NCBI RefSeq assembly: GCF_024758505.1
Contig: NZ_CP077970.1
Coordinates: forward strand, 5,518,001 to 5,582,000
Length of the DNA stretch: 64,000 nt
Direction of reading: 5' to 3'
DNA from: Bradyrhizobium arachidis
GTDB lineage: Bacteria > Pseudomonadota > Alphaproteobacteria > Rhizobiales > Xanthobacteraceae
In this document: positions 18,234 to 26,116 of the stretch, piece after piece
Position numbering within the stretch: the stretch's first letter is position 1
Layout: each line of letters begins with the position of its first letter
Translations under genes and position numbers: made by a program
The notes under the pieces: generated by a model
What the model was told of the DNA's origin: nothing
What the model saw: the letters and a program-made list of their open reading frames with translations, nothing else
Database searches by the model: none

Positions 18234-19052
18234 ATGTCTTCTTTCACCACGATATCGTCTGACAAACTGGCACGGCTGATCGGCACGGCAAACGCGCCGC
18301 TGCTGATCGATGTGCGCACGGACGAGGATTTTGCCGCCGATCCGCGGCTGATCCCCGGCTCCGTCAAACGCAGCCACGAGAGCGTCCCGGACTGGGGCGA
18401 GGAACTTGCGGGCCGCTCCGCCATCGTCGCCTGCCTGCGCGGGCAGAAGCTCGCCCAGGGCACCGCGGCGTGGCTGCGCCAGCTCGGCGTCCAGGCCGAA
18501 ACCCTGGACGGCGGTTTTGAGGGCTGGAAGGACGCAAAACTTCCGCTGATCGACAGCAAGAAGCTGCCACCGCGCGATGCCAAGGGGCGCACCGTCTGGG
18601 TGACGCGCGCCCGGCCCAAGGTGGACCGCATCGCCTGCCCCTGGCTGATCCGCCGCTTCGTCGACCCCAATGCGGTGTTCCTGTTCGTGGCGCCGTCCGA
18701 GGTTGTCGCCGTCGGCGAACGCTTCAACGCGGCACCCTTCGACATCGAGAACGTGTTTTGGAGCCACCGCGGCGAACTCTGCACCTTCGACGTCATGGTC
18801 GAGGAGTTTGGGCTCAAAACCCCGCCCCTGCTGCGGCTTGCGACGCTGGTGCGCGGTGCCGACACGGCGCGGCCGGAATTGGCGCCGGAAGCGCCGGGCC
18901 TGCTCGCGGCCTCGCTCGGCCTGTCCAGGATGTATGACGACGATCTCGAACAACTCGACGCCGGCATGCTGCTCTACGACGCCTTCTATCGCTGGTGTCG
19001 TGACGCCACCACGGAGACCCACAATTGGCCGACCGGCAAAGCGAAAGCGTGA
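18234..19052 (+). CDS. Rhodanese-ChrB fusion, chromate resistance protein
   Basis: This 272-residue protein has two domains. Residues 1-105 form a rhodanese domain (LLIDVRTDEDF) with the active-loop cysteine in VACLRGQKLAQG. Residues about 115-260 match the C-terminal domain of the chromate resistance protein ChrB (VDRIACPWLIRRFVDPNAVF). ChrB acts as a chromate-sensing regulator in chr operons; this variant lacks the usual ChrB N-terminus and has a sulfurtransferase domain there. Its stop overlaps the chrA ATG by one base, so the pair is a unit. Confidence 0.9.
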   Translation: MSSFTTISSDKLARLIGTANAPLLIDVRTDEDFAADPRLIPGSVKRSHESVPDWGEELAGRSAIVACLRGQKLAQGTAAWLRQLGVQAETLDGGFEGWKDAKLPLIDSKKLPPRDAKGRTVWVTRARPKVDRIACPWLIRRFVDPNAVFLFVAPSEVVAVGERFNAAPFDIENVFWSHRGELCTFDVMVEEFGLKTPPLLRLATLVRGADTARPELAPEAPGLLAASLGLSRMYDDDLEQLDAGMLLYDAFYRWCRDATTETHNWPTGKAKA

Positions 19053-20440
19053 TGGACACCCGCATCATTGAAACCAAGGGAGCTGATGTCGGTCACGGCA
19101 TCAGCTTCCACGAAGCCTTCCGCGTCTGGCTTCGCGTCGCCCTGCTGTCATTCGGCGGCCCGGCCGGCCAGATCGCGGTGATGCACCGCATCCTGGTCGA
19201 GGAGAAGAACTGGATTTCGGAAGGGCGTTTCCTGCACGCGCTCAATTATTGCATGCTGCTGCCGGGCCCCGAGGCGCAGCAGCTTGCGACCTATATCGGC
19301 TGGCTGATGCACCGCACCGCCGGCGGGCTGATGGCGGGCGGGCTGTTCATCCTGCCCGGCATCATCGCCATCATGGGCCTCAGCTACATCTATGCCATCT
19401 TCGGCAATGTCAGTTTTGTCGAGGCGCTGTTCTTCGGGCTCAAGGCTGCCGTGCTCGCCATCGTCGTCGAGGCCGTGGTGCGCGTCGGCAAGCGCGCGCT
19501 CAAGAACAACATCATGATCGGGCTTGCAGCGCTCGCCTTCGTTGCGATCTTCTTCTTCAACGTCCCCTTTCCGATCATCATCATCGCCGCCGGCATCATC
19601 GGCTATGTCGGCGCGAAGAGCGGTCGGAGCGAATTTGCGCCCCCCGCCCACGGCCATGGAAGCAACACCGCCGCGATCGACAGTATGCTCGGCGAAGCCG
19701 TGCCCGATCACATCCGGCCGAACACGGCGCGCGCGATCCGCGTAGGCCTCGTCTGGCTTGCGCTGTGGCTCGTGCCGGTCATCGCGCTGCTGCTCGCTTT
19801 CGGAGAGGCGAACGTGTTCAGCCAGATCGCACTGTTCTTCTCCAAGATGGCGATGGTGACTTTTGGCGGGGCCTATGCGGTGCTGGCCTACGTCGCCCAG
19901 CAGGCGGTCGAGCATTATCACTGGCTCAGCGCGCGGGAGATGCTCGACGGCCTCGGCATGGCCGAGACGACGCCGGGCCCGCTGATCATGGTGCTGCAAT
20001 TCGTGGGCTTCATGGCCGCCTTCCGCGATCCCAGCGGCCTGTCGCCGCTGCTCGCCGGCACGCTCGGCGGCCTGCTCGCGACCTGGGTCACCTTCACGCC
20101 CTGCTTCCTCTGGATCTTCGTCGGCGCGCCTTATGTCGAGCTCCTGCGCGGCAACAAGGGCCTCGCCGGCGCGCTCGGTGCAATCACGGCCGCAGTGGTC
20201 GGCGTGATCCTCAATCTCTCGATCTGGTTCGCCCTGCACACGCTGTTCCGCGAAACCTATCCGGTGAACGCCTTCCCCCTGTCCTTCGACATGCCGGTCC
20301 TGCGCAGCATCGACGTCCCGGCGCTGGTGCTGTCGATCGCGGCCGCGACCGCGATCTTCCGCTTCAAGCTCGGCATGCTCACCGTGCTCGCGGGCTCCTG
20401 CGCGGCGGGCGTTGTGCTGCGGCTGATGGGGGTAATCTAG
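19052..20440 (+). CDS. chrA: Chromate efflux transporter ChrA
   Basis: This 462-residue membrane protein consists of two homologous CHR halves. Each half carries the conserved FGG motif (LLSFGGPAGQIAVM near residue 33 and MVTFGGAYAVLAYV near 275) and a PGP segment (CMLLPGPEAQQ and ETTPGPLIMVLQFVG). It exports chromate in exchange for protons or other ions. The ATG at 19052 shares its A with the stop of the preceding gene (TGATG). A TTG at 19025 in the same frame is possible but less likely. The last 58 bases of the gene recur, diverged, at 22241-22298. Confidence 0.95.
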   Translation: MDTRIIETKGADVGHGISFHEAFRVWLRVALLSFGGPAGQIAVMHRILVEEKNWISEGRFLHALNYCMLLPGPEAQQLATYIGWLMHRTAGGLMAGGLFILPGIIAIMGLSYIYAIFGNVSFVEALFFGLKAAVLAIVVEAVVRVGKRALKNNIMIGLAALAFVAIFFFNVPFPIIIIAAGIIGYVGAKSGRSEFAPPAHGHGSNTAAIDSMLGEAVPDHIRPNTARAIRVGLVWLALWLVPVIALLLAFGEANVFSQIALFFSKMAMVTFGGAYAVLAYVAQQAVEHYHWLSAREMLDGLGMAETTPGPLIMVLQFVGFMAAFRDPSGLSPLLAGTLGGLLATWVTFTPCFLWIFVGAPYVELLRGNKGLAGALGAITAAVVGVILNLSIWFALHTLFRETYPVNAFPLSFDMPVLRSIDVPALVLSIAAATAIFRFKLGMLTVLAGSCAAGVVLRLMGVI

Positions 20441-21262
20441 GGTTCATAATTCGCCGGGTCTGCTCTGCTTTCCCCCATCATTGCCGCGCCCCTCACGGGC
20501 GGGTCGAAACTTCCCACTGGGTGGGTCCGCCTCAACTGTGACAGCGGACCTCAGCGAGCTTCTGCGCGACTTCGCCTCAGGACCGTCAACGGAAGTCGCT
20601 AACGCAGCTGTGATCTAACCGACACTTGGTCGACTGAATCCGATTCACTAGTCCAAGCCTACCTAAGTATGGCCCCTTCATACCCACGCGCAATGGCGCC
20701 AACCGAGTGCCTGGTGCTATCTCTAAGACCAGAATGAAAAGCAACGGAACCGGCCCTGCGAGCCGGCAGTTGCGAGGGCAAGGTCGGCGGCGTAACGCCC
20801 GCCGACTTCTCCCAATCTGGCAGCGCGTTGCCGCTCAATTGGTATCTACCGCCACGGTTAGCTGCAGAGAGTACGCCATGAGAAACATCGCCGATCTCCT
20901 GACACGGTTTTGGCAAGGGAGCCAGCCCGCGTCCAATACTCAGCTTGCTGCTATGACCGAAAACAGAGATCGATCCAGCATGGCTGATTTTGTACGGATC
21001 CTGCAGGCCTACGATCAAGACCAGTACGGCAGGATTTAGGGGCAGCCGCGTCGGTCCGCTTACGGTTGTCCAAGCAAACCAAAGCTCAGGACTTGGGACC
21101 CAGTTCTTACGTCTGCCACGTCCGTTTAGAGTCAAAATGCGACTCACTCGGAGCACATCTAGTCCGTTCCAACCCGTAACCGGACTTCAAACAGAGGTGC
21201 CGCCACTTCGCTGATGGGCCGCCCCTTCCAGATGATGCCTGATCGATAGAAGTCCTGAAGCT
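20441..21262. other. 822-base A/T-richer stretch without a convincing gene
   Basis: Base composition is visibly less GC-rich than the flanking core. Open frames at 20659-21156 (minus) and 20707-21039 (plus) have no recognisable protein character. The plus frame contains a possible 53-residue product from ATG 20878 (MRNIADLLTRFWQG start), with only a weak AGAGAG ribosome site. It looks like decayed or transferred DNA. Confidence 0.5.
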
Positions 21263-22069
21263 CTACCCGGAGACTGCAGGAGCGAGCGGCTGTTCATTTC
21301 CCTGATCATCGAGCGCGGCGCTTTGCCAGGACTCCATGAGATCGGCAAGTTCTTCCGCTTCTAAACCAAAATTGTCGCCTACTGCATCGTTCGAAGAGGG
21401 GGGCGACGAATGTATCCAGCCAGCGTCAAGTAAACGAGGCCTCACCGCGTTGAACTGGACACCTGAAACAGGCCAGTCGCGACACGGGCGAAAGTCAATC
21501 ACTTCTGTCCACAGATATGGATTTCGAGTTAGCAGAGTGACTTGAAATCCATTCCTGTCGATCTGCAGACCTCCACGCAGCAGAGCGCGGGCAGAAAGCA
21601 CAGTAAGCAATCCGCAGCCACATGTACCGAAGACAGACACTGCTAAGACGATAGCCGCAAGCAAATTGTCGGCCGGCAGACTCAAGACAATTTTGACGCC
21701 GATAAAGATAAAGGGAGCAGTCGATACGACGCCTAGCACCATTAGAACCCACCATCGGGTTCGCGTAGCTTTCAACTTGACCGGTCCCGGATATGCCGCG
21801 AGGAGCCTTGCGACTTTGGCGCCACTGACCTTCGTAAGCCGTCTGCGCCTCGGCGTGGTCGCAATTTGAGCAGCGGTCTCAGTCCTAGCTTTCAGCCTCG
21901 CACGAATTTTTGTGGCGATTGGCACGAGCATTATGCCAAAGCAAACGAGGATGCCGGCCAATCCGGGCCAAAAACCCTCATCCATCAAATACCGGAGCAC
22001 GGCCCTCATATAGCCGCCAAAGATGAAGACCCCGAGGGCCGAAAGAACAATGATTTTGACGATCTTCAT
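21263..22069 (-). CDS. Uncharacterised membrane protein with a possible PH-like C-terminal domain
   Basis: This 268-residue protein has an N-terminal hydrophobic segment (VKIIVLSALGVFIFGGYM), another at about 30-48, and a second hydrophobic pair near residues 107-127 and 132-160. A soluble C-terminal region (LQIDRNGFQVTLLTRNPYLWTEVIDF) resembles bacterial PH-like folds. ATG 22069 begins at the first membrane helix; a start 147 bases upstream would add a non-protein-like Cys/Arg-rich leader. It is the only clear gene of the islet between chrA and the duplicated chrA end, and its base composition is A/T-richer than its neighbours. Confidence 0.65.
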   Translation of the reverse strand: MKIVKIIVLSALGVFIFGGYMRAVLRYLMDEGFWPGLAGILVCFGIMLVPIATKIRARLKARTETAAQIATTPRRRRLTKVSGAKVARLLAAYPGPVKLKATRTRWWVLMVLGVVSTAPFIFIGVKIVLSLPADNLLAAIVLAVSVFGTCGCGLLTVLSARALLRGGLQIDRNGFQVTLLTRNPYLWTEVIDFRPCRDWPVSGVQFNAVRPRLLDAGWIHSSPPSSNDAVGDNFGLEAEELADLMESWQSAALDDQGNEQPLAPAVSG

Positions 22070-22376
22070 GACGTGACCGATGCAGGCGCGATCGAAACGT
22101 CGAAAGTGCAACCCGCTGCATCTGAACCTTAACTCAGATGAAGCGGAGATGCACGTTCCGCGGGTATTCGCCGCTGTAGGTCCGTTGCCGGTCGCCGAAG
22201 GTTGGGCGCCATCCAACAGGACCCGCTGAATTAGCGCTTCCGTGCTCGCGGGCTCCTGCGCTACCGACGTCGAGCTGCGGCTATTAGGGGCGATTTAGCG
22301 CCGCAACGCAGAACGCTACACAGCCTTCGGACCCAATCTCCTTCCGAGACGTTGATAGGTGAATCGAAGGCCCAGC
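22070..22376. other. 307-base gap holding a diverged copy of the chrA 3' end
   Basis: Positions 22241-22298 match the last 58 bases of chrA (20383-20440), with 20 of 20 bases identical at the start and about 45 of 58 overall. In the chrA frame the copy encodes VLAGSCATDVELRLLGAI and ends in TAG at the same place. The rest of the gap shows no gene; it carries upstream sequence of the minus-strand membrane protein and the leader of the next gene. Confidence 0.7.
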
Positions 22377-23684
22377 ATGGAAACGCTCTCTGCGTATCTC
22401 GACAGGAAGCACGAGGAACTCAAGTTGCTCAATGGTTGCCTCGGCAGTGCACTGGCGCTGCGAAAGCCGGTCGCGGTTACCGAGGTGATTGAACAGAAAT
22501 TCCGGCTTGCTGCGGCGTTGAAGGCTGAACACGCGCTGCACGATTGGGCGCTCACGGAAACGGCCTGGGCCCATTCGGGGCGGCTGCGCGCGGGGCCGTT
22601 CGAATTCAGCTACGACTACCAGCGCGCCGATCTCGACGTTCGCGGCCCTTCGTTCTACGAGTTCGAGGAAGCGGCGGCGACCGAGACCATCTATACGTCG
22701 TCAGGAATGGCCGCCATCTCGGCCTTGCTGTTGGGATCTGCAAGGGTGATCCCCAAGGCGGACATTCTGGTCTTGCCTGGCTCCTATGGTGAAACGATCG
22801 AGCTGATCGAAAGTCTTGCCCGGCATTTGCGCCTGGTCCGGCTCGAACAATCGCCCAGCGACGTCGCAGCTCGTGCGAACCATCGGCGAATTCTGCTCCT
22901 CGACTCCTGCGCGCCAGCAGCCGCATTCGAGGCGACCCTGCGTTGCGACGCGCCCGAACTTGATCTCGTGATTTTCGACACGACCTGTCTTTCGATCGGC
23001 TCGGGACGGATCCGCCGGGTTCTGAACTGGACCCGCCGTGCGAGAATTCCCATCGTTCTGGTACGTAGCCACACCAAGCTCGATTCCCTCGGCCTGGAGT
23101 ATGGGCGCCTCGGCTCTGCGGCCTTCGCTGCTCCCCACAGGCGCGTGAACATGGGCCCGCAGCTAAGGGACGGCCTCGTTGAGGAAATGCGCAGGGCCGT
23201 GCGGCTATTGGGCGGCGCGGCGCTGCCGGCGCATTTCCCGCCCTATGTGGGGACGAAAGCCTACCGCGATCTGACTGACAGGCGCGGCGCAGCCATCTTG
23301 CGCAACGGCAGACGAACGGCCCGCTATTTTGCGTCCGCGCTTCCCCGCTCATCGGCCGAACTGCATTTCGCCCACGGCCTCTATGTCACGCTGGCACCGA
23401 AGCGACCGGTGGACGAGAGCCAGGCGAGGCAAATCGCAGCCGACCTTTCCGGTGATCTGGGCAAGGCCGGATTGCTGCTGCGCCATGCCGGAAGTTTCGG
23501 CTTCGATTTCGGCGCGGCGGAGTGGTTCCACGACACAACCTGCGATCGCTACCTCGTCAGGATCGCCGTGCCCGACTTGCCGACACCGCTATGGGACGAG
23601 ATCGCCACGGCCGTGGCTTACTGGTGGTCTTTGCACGAGCAGGCCCCGCGCCTTTCCAGCCTGCCGGCGAGTGCGCCCGCATAG
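22377..23684 (+). CDS. Unassigned PLP-dependent enzyme, fold type I
   Basis: This 435-residue protein has the layout of an aspartate-aminotransferase-fold enzyme. There is a small N-terminal helical part, then TSSGMAAISALLLG (about 108-121) as the cofactor phosphate-binding turn, LLLDSCAPAAAFE and DLVIFDTTCLSIGSG with the aspartate contacting the pyridine ring, and SHTKLDSLGLEYGRLGS with the likely Schiff-base lysine (about residue 227). The reaction cannot be assigned: it matches neither the Cys/Met-metabolism nor the standard aminotransferase patterns I know. GAAGG stands 6 bases before the ATG. It lies beside the chrA-derived islet and may be transferred. Confidence 0.75.
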   Translation: METLSAYLDRKHEELKLLNGCLGSALALRKPVAVTEVIEQKFRLAAALKAEHALHDWALTETAWAHSGRLRAGPFEFSYDYQRADLDVRGPSFYEFEEAAATETIYTSSGMAAISALLLGSARVIPKADILVLPGSYGETIELIESLARHLRLVRLEQSPSDVAARANHRRILLLDSCAPAAAFEATLRCDAPELDLVIFDTTCLSIGSGRIRRVLNWTRRARIPIVLVRSHTKLDSLGLEYGRLGSAAFAAPHRRVNMGPQLRDGLVEEMRRAVRLLGGAALPAHFPPYVGTKAYRDLTDRRGAAILRNGRRTARYFASALPRSSAELHFAHGLYVTLAPKRPVDESQARQIAADLSGDLGKAGLLLRHAGSFGFDFGAAEWFHDTTCDRYLVRIAVPDLPTPLWDEIATAVAYWWSLHEQAPRLSSLPASAPA

Positions 23685-23770
23685 GGTGATGTGGGCGAAG
23701 CTTCGTATGGGCTCCTCCAGCTCCACAAAAGACAGTAGAATCGACGTTGTTCGAGGGGGGAGCCCGATTC

Positions 23771-24574
23771 GTGGAATCGGTTTCGGAGCAGAGCGTCAAC
23801 CCACGCCGACGACTGGCCGTCGTCCTGTTGCTCCTGGGCTTCTTCGTGGCTGTTTGCCTTGGCGTCATGTACGTCGCGGGTGATCTGACGAGGCTTCAGG
23901 CCGCCGTTTCCGAGAGGGATAGCCGGGCTGCCTTGGACCAGGTGAAAGGTCCCGAGCAGCTGGATGAAGCGCTCAAACGATATCCCTCCAATAGACTCCT
24001 CAAGATGCTCGCGCTCGCGAGCAACGACGCGACTGAAATCGATGCTGCCGCGCAAAGACTGCTCAGCGATATTGAGCCAAGGGCCCTTCCGAAGCTCGAT
24101 GAGGTGAGTGCGTCCAGCCGCGGCGACCTTGACGCGCTTCGCCGGGATTTGAAGACCGCGGAAGGCAACGCCGCGACCTCAGAGGCCCGCTACATCGCGC
24201 TGACCAAGGCCGCACGAGACAAACTGGAAAACGACGTTCGGTCACTGAACGTTGGGGATGGCCGTGTCTCCAGTTTCATGGCGATGATCGACGAGCGGCA
24301 TGCGGCATGGACAGCACTGACCTCCAAGATGCTCGCCTCGCGCGCGGAATATTACAACGCCTACGAAAGATGCGTCGCGCTTCTGGTCCGTGACTTCGGG
24401 ATCTACAAGGTGGCGAACGGTCAATTCGTCTTTCCCTTTCAGTCCGCCGCCAACAGCTACAACCGTGCGGCCGCAACCACGGCGGCTGCGGCACAGCGCA
24501 GCTCCGAGCTGAATGACGAAAGGACGAAGCTGAGACAGTCCCAGCTCGGCAGATGGAAGGAATTCCTCGAGTAA
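23771..24574 (+). CDS. Membrane-anchored coiled-coil protein of unknown function
   Basis: This 267-residue protein has one N-terminal helix (LAVVLLLLGFFVAVCLGVMYVAG, about residues 16-38). A long, mostly helical charged region rich in Ala, Leu, Arg and Glu follows (RRDLKTAEGNAATSEARY, LNDERTKLRQSQLG), consistent with a periplasmic or cytoplasmic coiled coil. I chose GTG 23771, which has GGGGGAG 9 bases upstream, over TTG 23747. It follows the PLP enzyme by 86 bases on the same strand. No family recognised. Confidence 0.65.
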   Translation: MESVSEQSVNPRRRLAVVLLLLGFFVAVCLGVMYVAGDLTRLQAAVSERDSRAALDQVKGPEQLDEALKRYPSNRLLKMLALASNDATEIDAAAQRLLSDIEPRALPKLDEVSASSRGDLDALRRDLKTAEGNAATSEARYIALTKAARDKLENDVRSLNVGDGRVSSFMAMIDERHAAWTALTSKMLASRAEYYNAYERCVALLVRDFGIYKVANGQFVFPFQSAANSYNRAAATTAAAAQRSSELNDERTKLRQSQLGRWKEFLE

Positions 24575-24662
24575 TAGTCGCGCGCCCTCGCTGTGAAGAG
24601 CTGCACTTTCAACGGAGAAGCCTGCCGGACGTTACAGCATCGTCATGTTCATGACTAAAAAC

Positions 24663-24691
24663 GTGACATTTTAGATACGCTCTACTGTAAA
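24663..24691 (+). promoter_or_regulatory. Candidate promoter of the outer-membrane barrel gene
   Basis: GTGACA (24663-24668), a 17-base spacer and TGTAAA (24686-24691) lie in an A/T-rich patch about 100 bases before the ATG at 24793. It matches the sigma-70 pattern moderately. No operator-like repeat was noticed next to it. Confidence 0.35.
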
Positions 24692-24792
24692 TTGTACAAA
24701 GCGGTTCCAAGGCCCTTCGCCCCGCGCATCCTTTCTGGCAGACATGTGGCAGTTTGTCGCACCAGGCGATGGGAATTGGGGATGGGATCGAA

Positions 24793-25530
24793 ATGAAGCA
24801 TTGCGTGACGGCTTGTGTGGGCGTGGTTTTGGCTTTGGCTCTTCCTGGCACTGGATCGGCGGCCGACCTCGCGGTGAAGGCCCCGATCCTGAAGGCGGCA
24901 GCCCCCGTCCCGTTCACCTGGACCGGATGCTACGTCGGCGGCCATGTCGGCGGTGTCGTCAGCGACGACCGCACCACCGGCGTGCTCGGAAACTCGGTCA
25001 GCTTCAGCTCAGCGGGCTTCGTCGGCGGCGGCCAGATCGGCTGCGACTATCAATTCACATCGAGCTGGGTCGTCGGTGTCGAGGGCCGGGCGGCCTGGAC
25101 CAGCCTCAGCAACAGTCATGCGGGAATCGTCAGAAACCTCGTGACCGGCGCGGTTCTCCCGTCGCAGTTCACGATGAGCAACGACATGCTGGCCTCAGCG
25201 ACCGTACGGCTCGGCTATGCCGTCGCCGAGCGCTGGCTGGTCTTCGTCAGAGGCGGTGCCGCCTGGACGCGCGAGAAGATCGACGACGCCTTCACGCCGC
25301 CGGCGGGCCCCGTCGATCCCAGCGCGACGACAACCGCAACCGGCTGGACCGCCGGCACCGGCGTCGACTGGGCCTTTGCGCCGCACTGGTCGGCGGTTTT
25401 CGAGTACGACTACTACGATTTCGGCAATCGCAGCGTCCTGCTGAGCAATGGCGCCGGCAGCAACGTGAACATCTTCAGCTTGAAGGATCGTATTCACGCC
25501 GTCACCGCCGGCGTGAACTACCACTTCTGA
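24793..25530 (+). CDS. Outer-membrane beta-barrel protein (Omp25/Omp31-like)
   Basis: This 245-residue protein has a signal peptide (MKHCVTACVGVVLALALPGTGSA) with cleavage before ADLAVKAP. Alternating hydrophobic strands of an eight-stranded barrel follow, and it ends in the outer-membrane signature Tyr-His-Phe. The segment FTWTGCYVGGHVGG corresponds to the WTGFYIG motif of Rhizobiales Omp25-like proteins, with an unusual Cys. Such proteins are abundant surface structural proteins. A strong hairpin lies 21 bases after the stop. Confidence 0.88.
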   Translation: MKHCVTACVGVVLALALPGTGSAADLAVKAPILKAAAPVPFTWTGCYVGGHVGGVVSDDRTTGVLGNSVSFSSAGFVGGGQIGCDYQFTSSWVVGVEGRAAWTSLSNSHAGIVRNLVTGAVLPSQFTMSNDMLASATVRLGYAVAERWLVFVRGGAAWTREKIDDAFTPPAGPVDPSATTTATGWTAGTGVDWAFAPHWSAVFEYDYYDFGNRSVLLSNGAGSNVNIFSLKDRIHAVTAGVNYHF

Positions 25531-25551
25531 GTCCTGAGACCAAAGCCCCGG

Positions 25552-25575
25552 CCTCGCCCCGCAAGCGGGGCGAGG
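25552..25575. terminator. Bidirectional hairpin between the barrel gene and dodecin
   Basis: A perfect ten-pair stem (CCTCGCCCCG at 25552-25561, loop CAAG, complement at 25566-25575) stands between two convergent genes. No long T run follows on either strand, so it is only terminator-like; the minus side has GGCTTTGG. Confidence 0.5.
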
Positions 25576-25585
25576 TGACGTCAGT

Positions 25586-25801
25586 TCAGGTGCCCTCGAA
25601 TTTGAACGAGACGCTCAGCTTGGCGCGGAAGGCCTCCACTTTGCCCTTGGCGTCCAGTTGCATGTCGAGTTTGATAACCTCGGCAACGCGGAGGTCCCGA
25701 AGAGACTTTCCGGCCTGCTCGACCGCATTGGCGGCGGCCTTCTCCCAGGAATCGCTGCTGGTGCCGACCAGTTCGATGACCTTGTAGACGCTCTCGGACA
25801 T
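25586..25801 (-). CDS. Dodecin family flavin-binding protein
   Basis: This 71-residue protein has the dodecin pattern MSESVYKVIELVGTSSDSWEKAAANAV with a single helix wrapped by a three-stranded sheet and the ending LSVSFKFEGT. Dodecins form 12-subunit shells that store flavins or, in some bacteria, coenzyme A. The flavin-stacking Trp is present (W19). The gene stands alone, convergent with the barrel gene. Confidence 0.93.
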   Translation of the reverse strand: MSESVYKVIELVGTSSDSWEKAAANAVEQAGKSLRDLRVAEVIKLDMQLDAKGKVEAFRAKLSVSFKFEGT

Positions 25802-26116
25802 GTTTCGTCCTCCCGTTCATGATGAAGCAGGAAGCAGGTGCTCCCTGCCGGCTTCAAGCCTAACATCACGATAATGGCGCTGGAAGGATTGCGATCCGCC
25901 GTTTGCGGCGCAGGATAAGTCACTGCCCCGTCGCGGCCGGATGGCGCGAAGTGCGATCCGGGCGCTACTGTGCATGGGGTTGTTTCGATGTTTTGTTGTT
26001 CCGTCACGGAAGCAAGGCTCCGCAACTGAACGGCGCCCCGACATCCACCCTGCGAAGACCAGGACGACAGCGAATGGGGGGCCCGCCGCTCCGCTTCCGA
26101 GCGCGACGACGGCGCC
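25802..26116. other. 315-base gap between dodecin and parC
   Basis: The gap holds the upstream region of the minus-strand dodecin gene and the downstream end of parC. I see no gene: the open frames here are Arg/Pro-rich shadows. No clear hairpin with a T run for parC was found. Confidence 0.4.

Noticed and set aside
20659..21156. 165-codon minus frame in the chrA-adjacent islet
   Set aside because: No hydrophobic or motif pattern, poor composition and no ribosome site; most likely non-coding.
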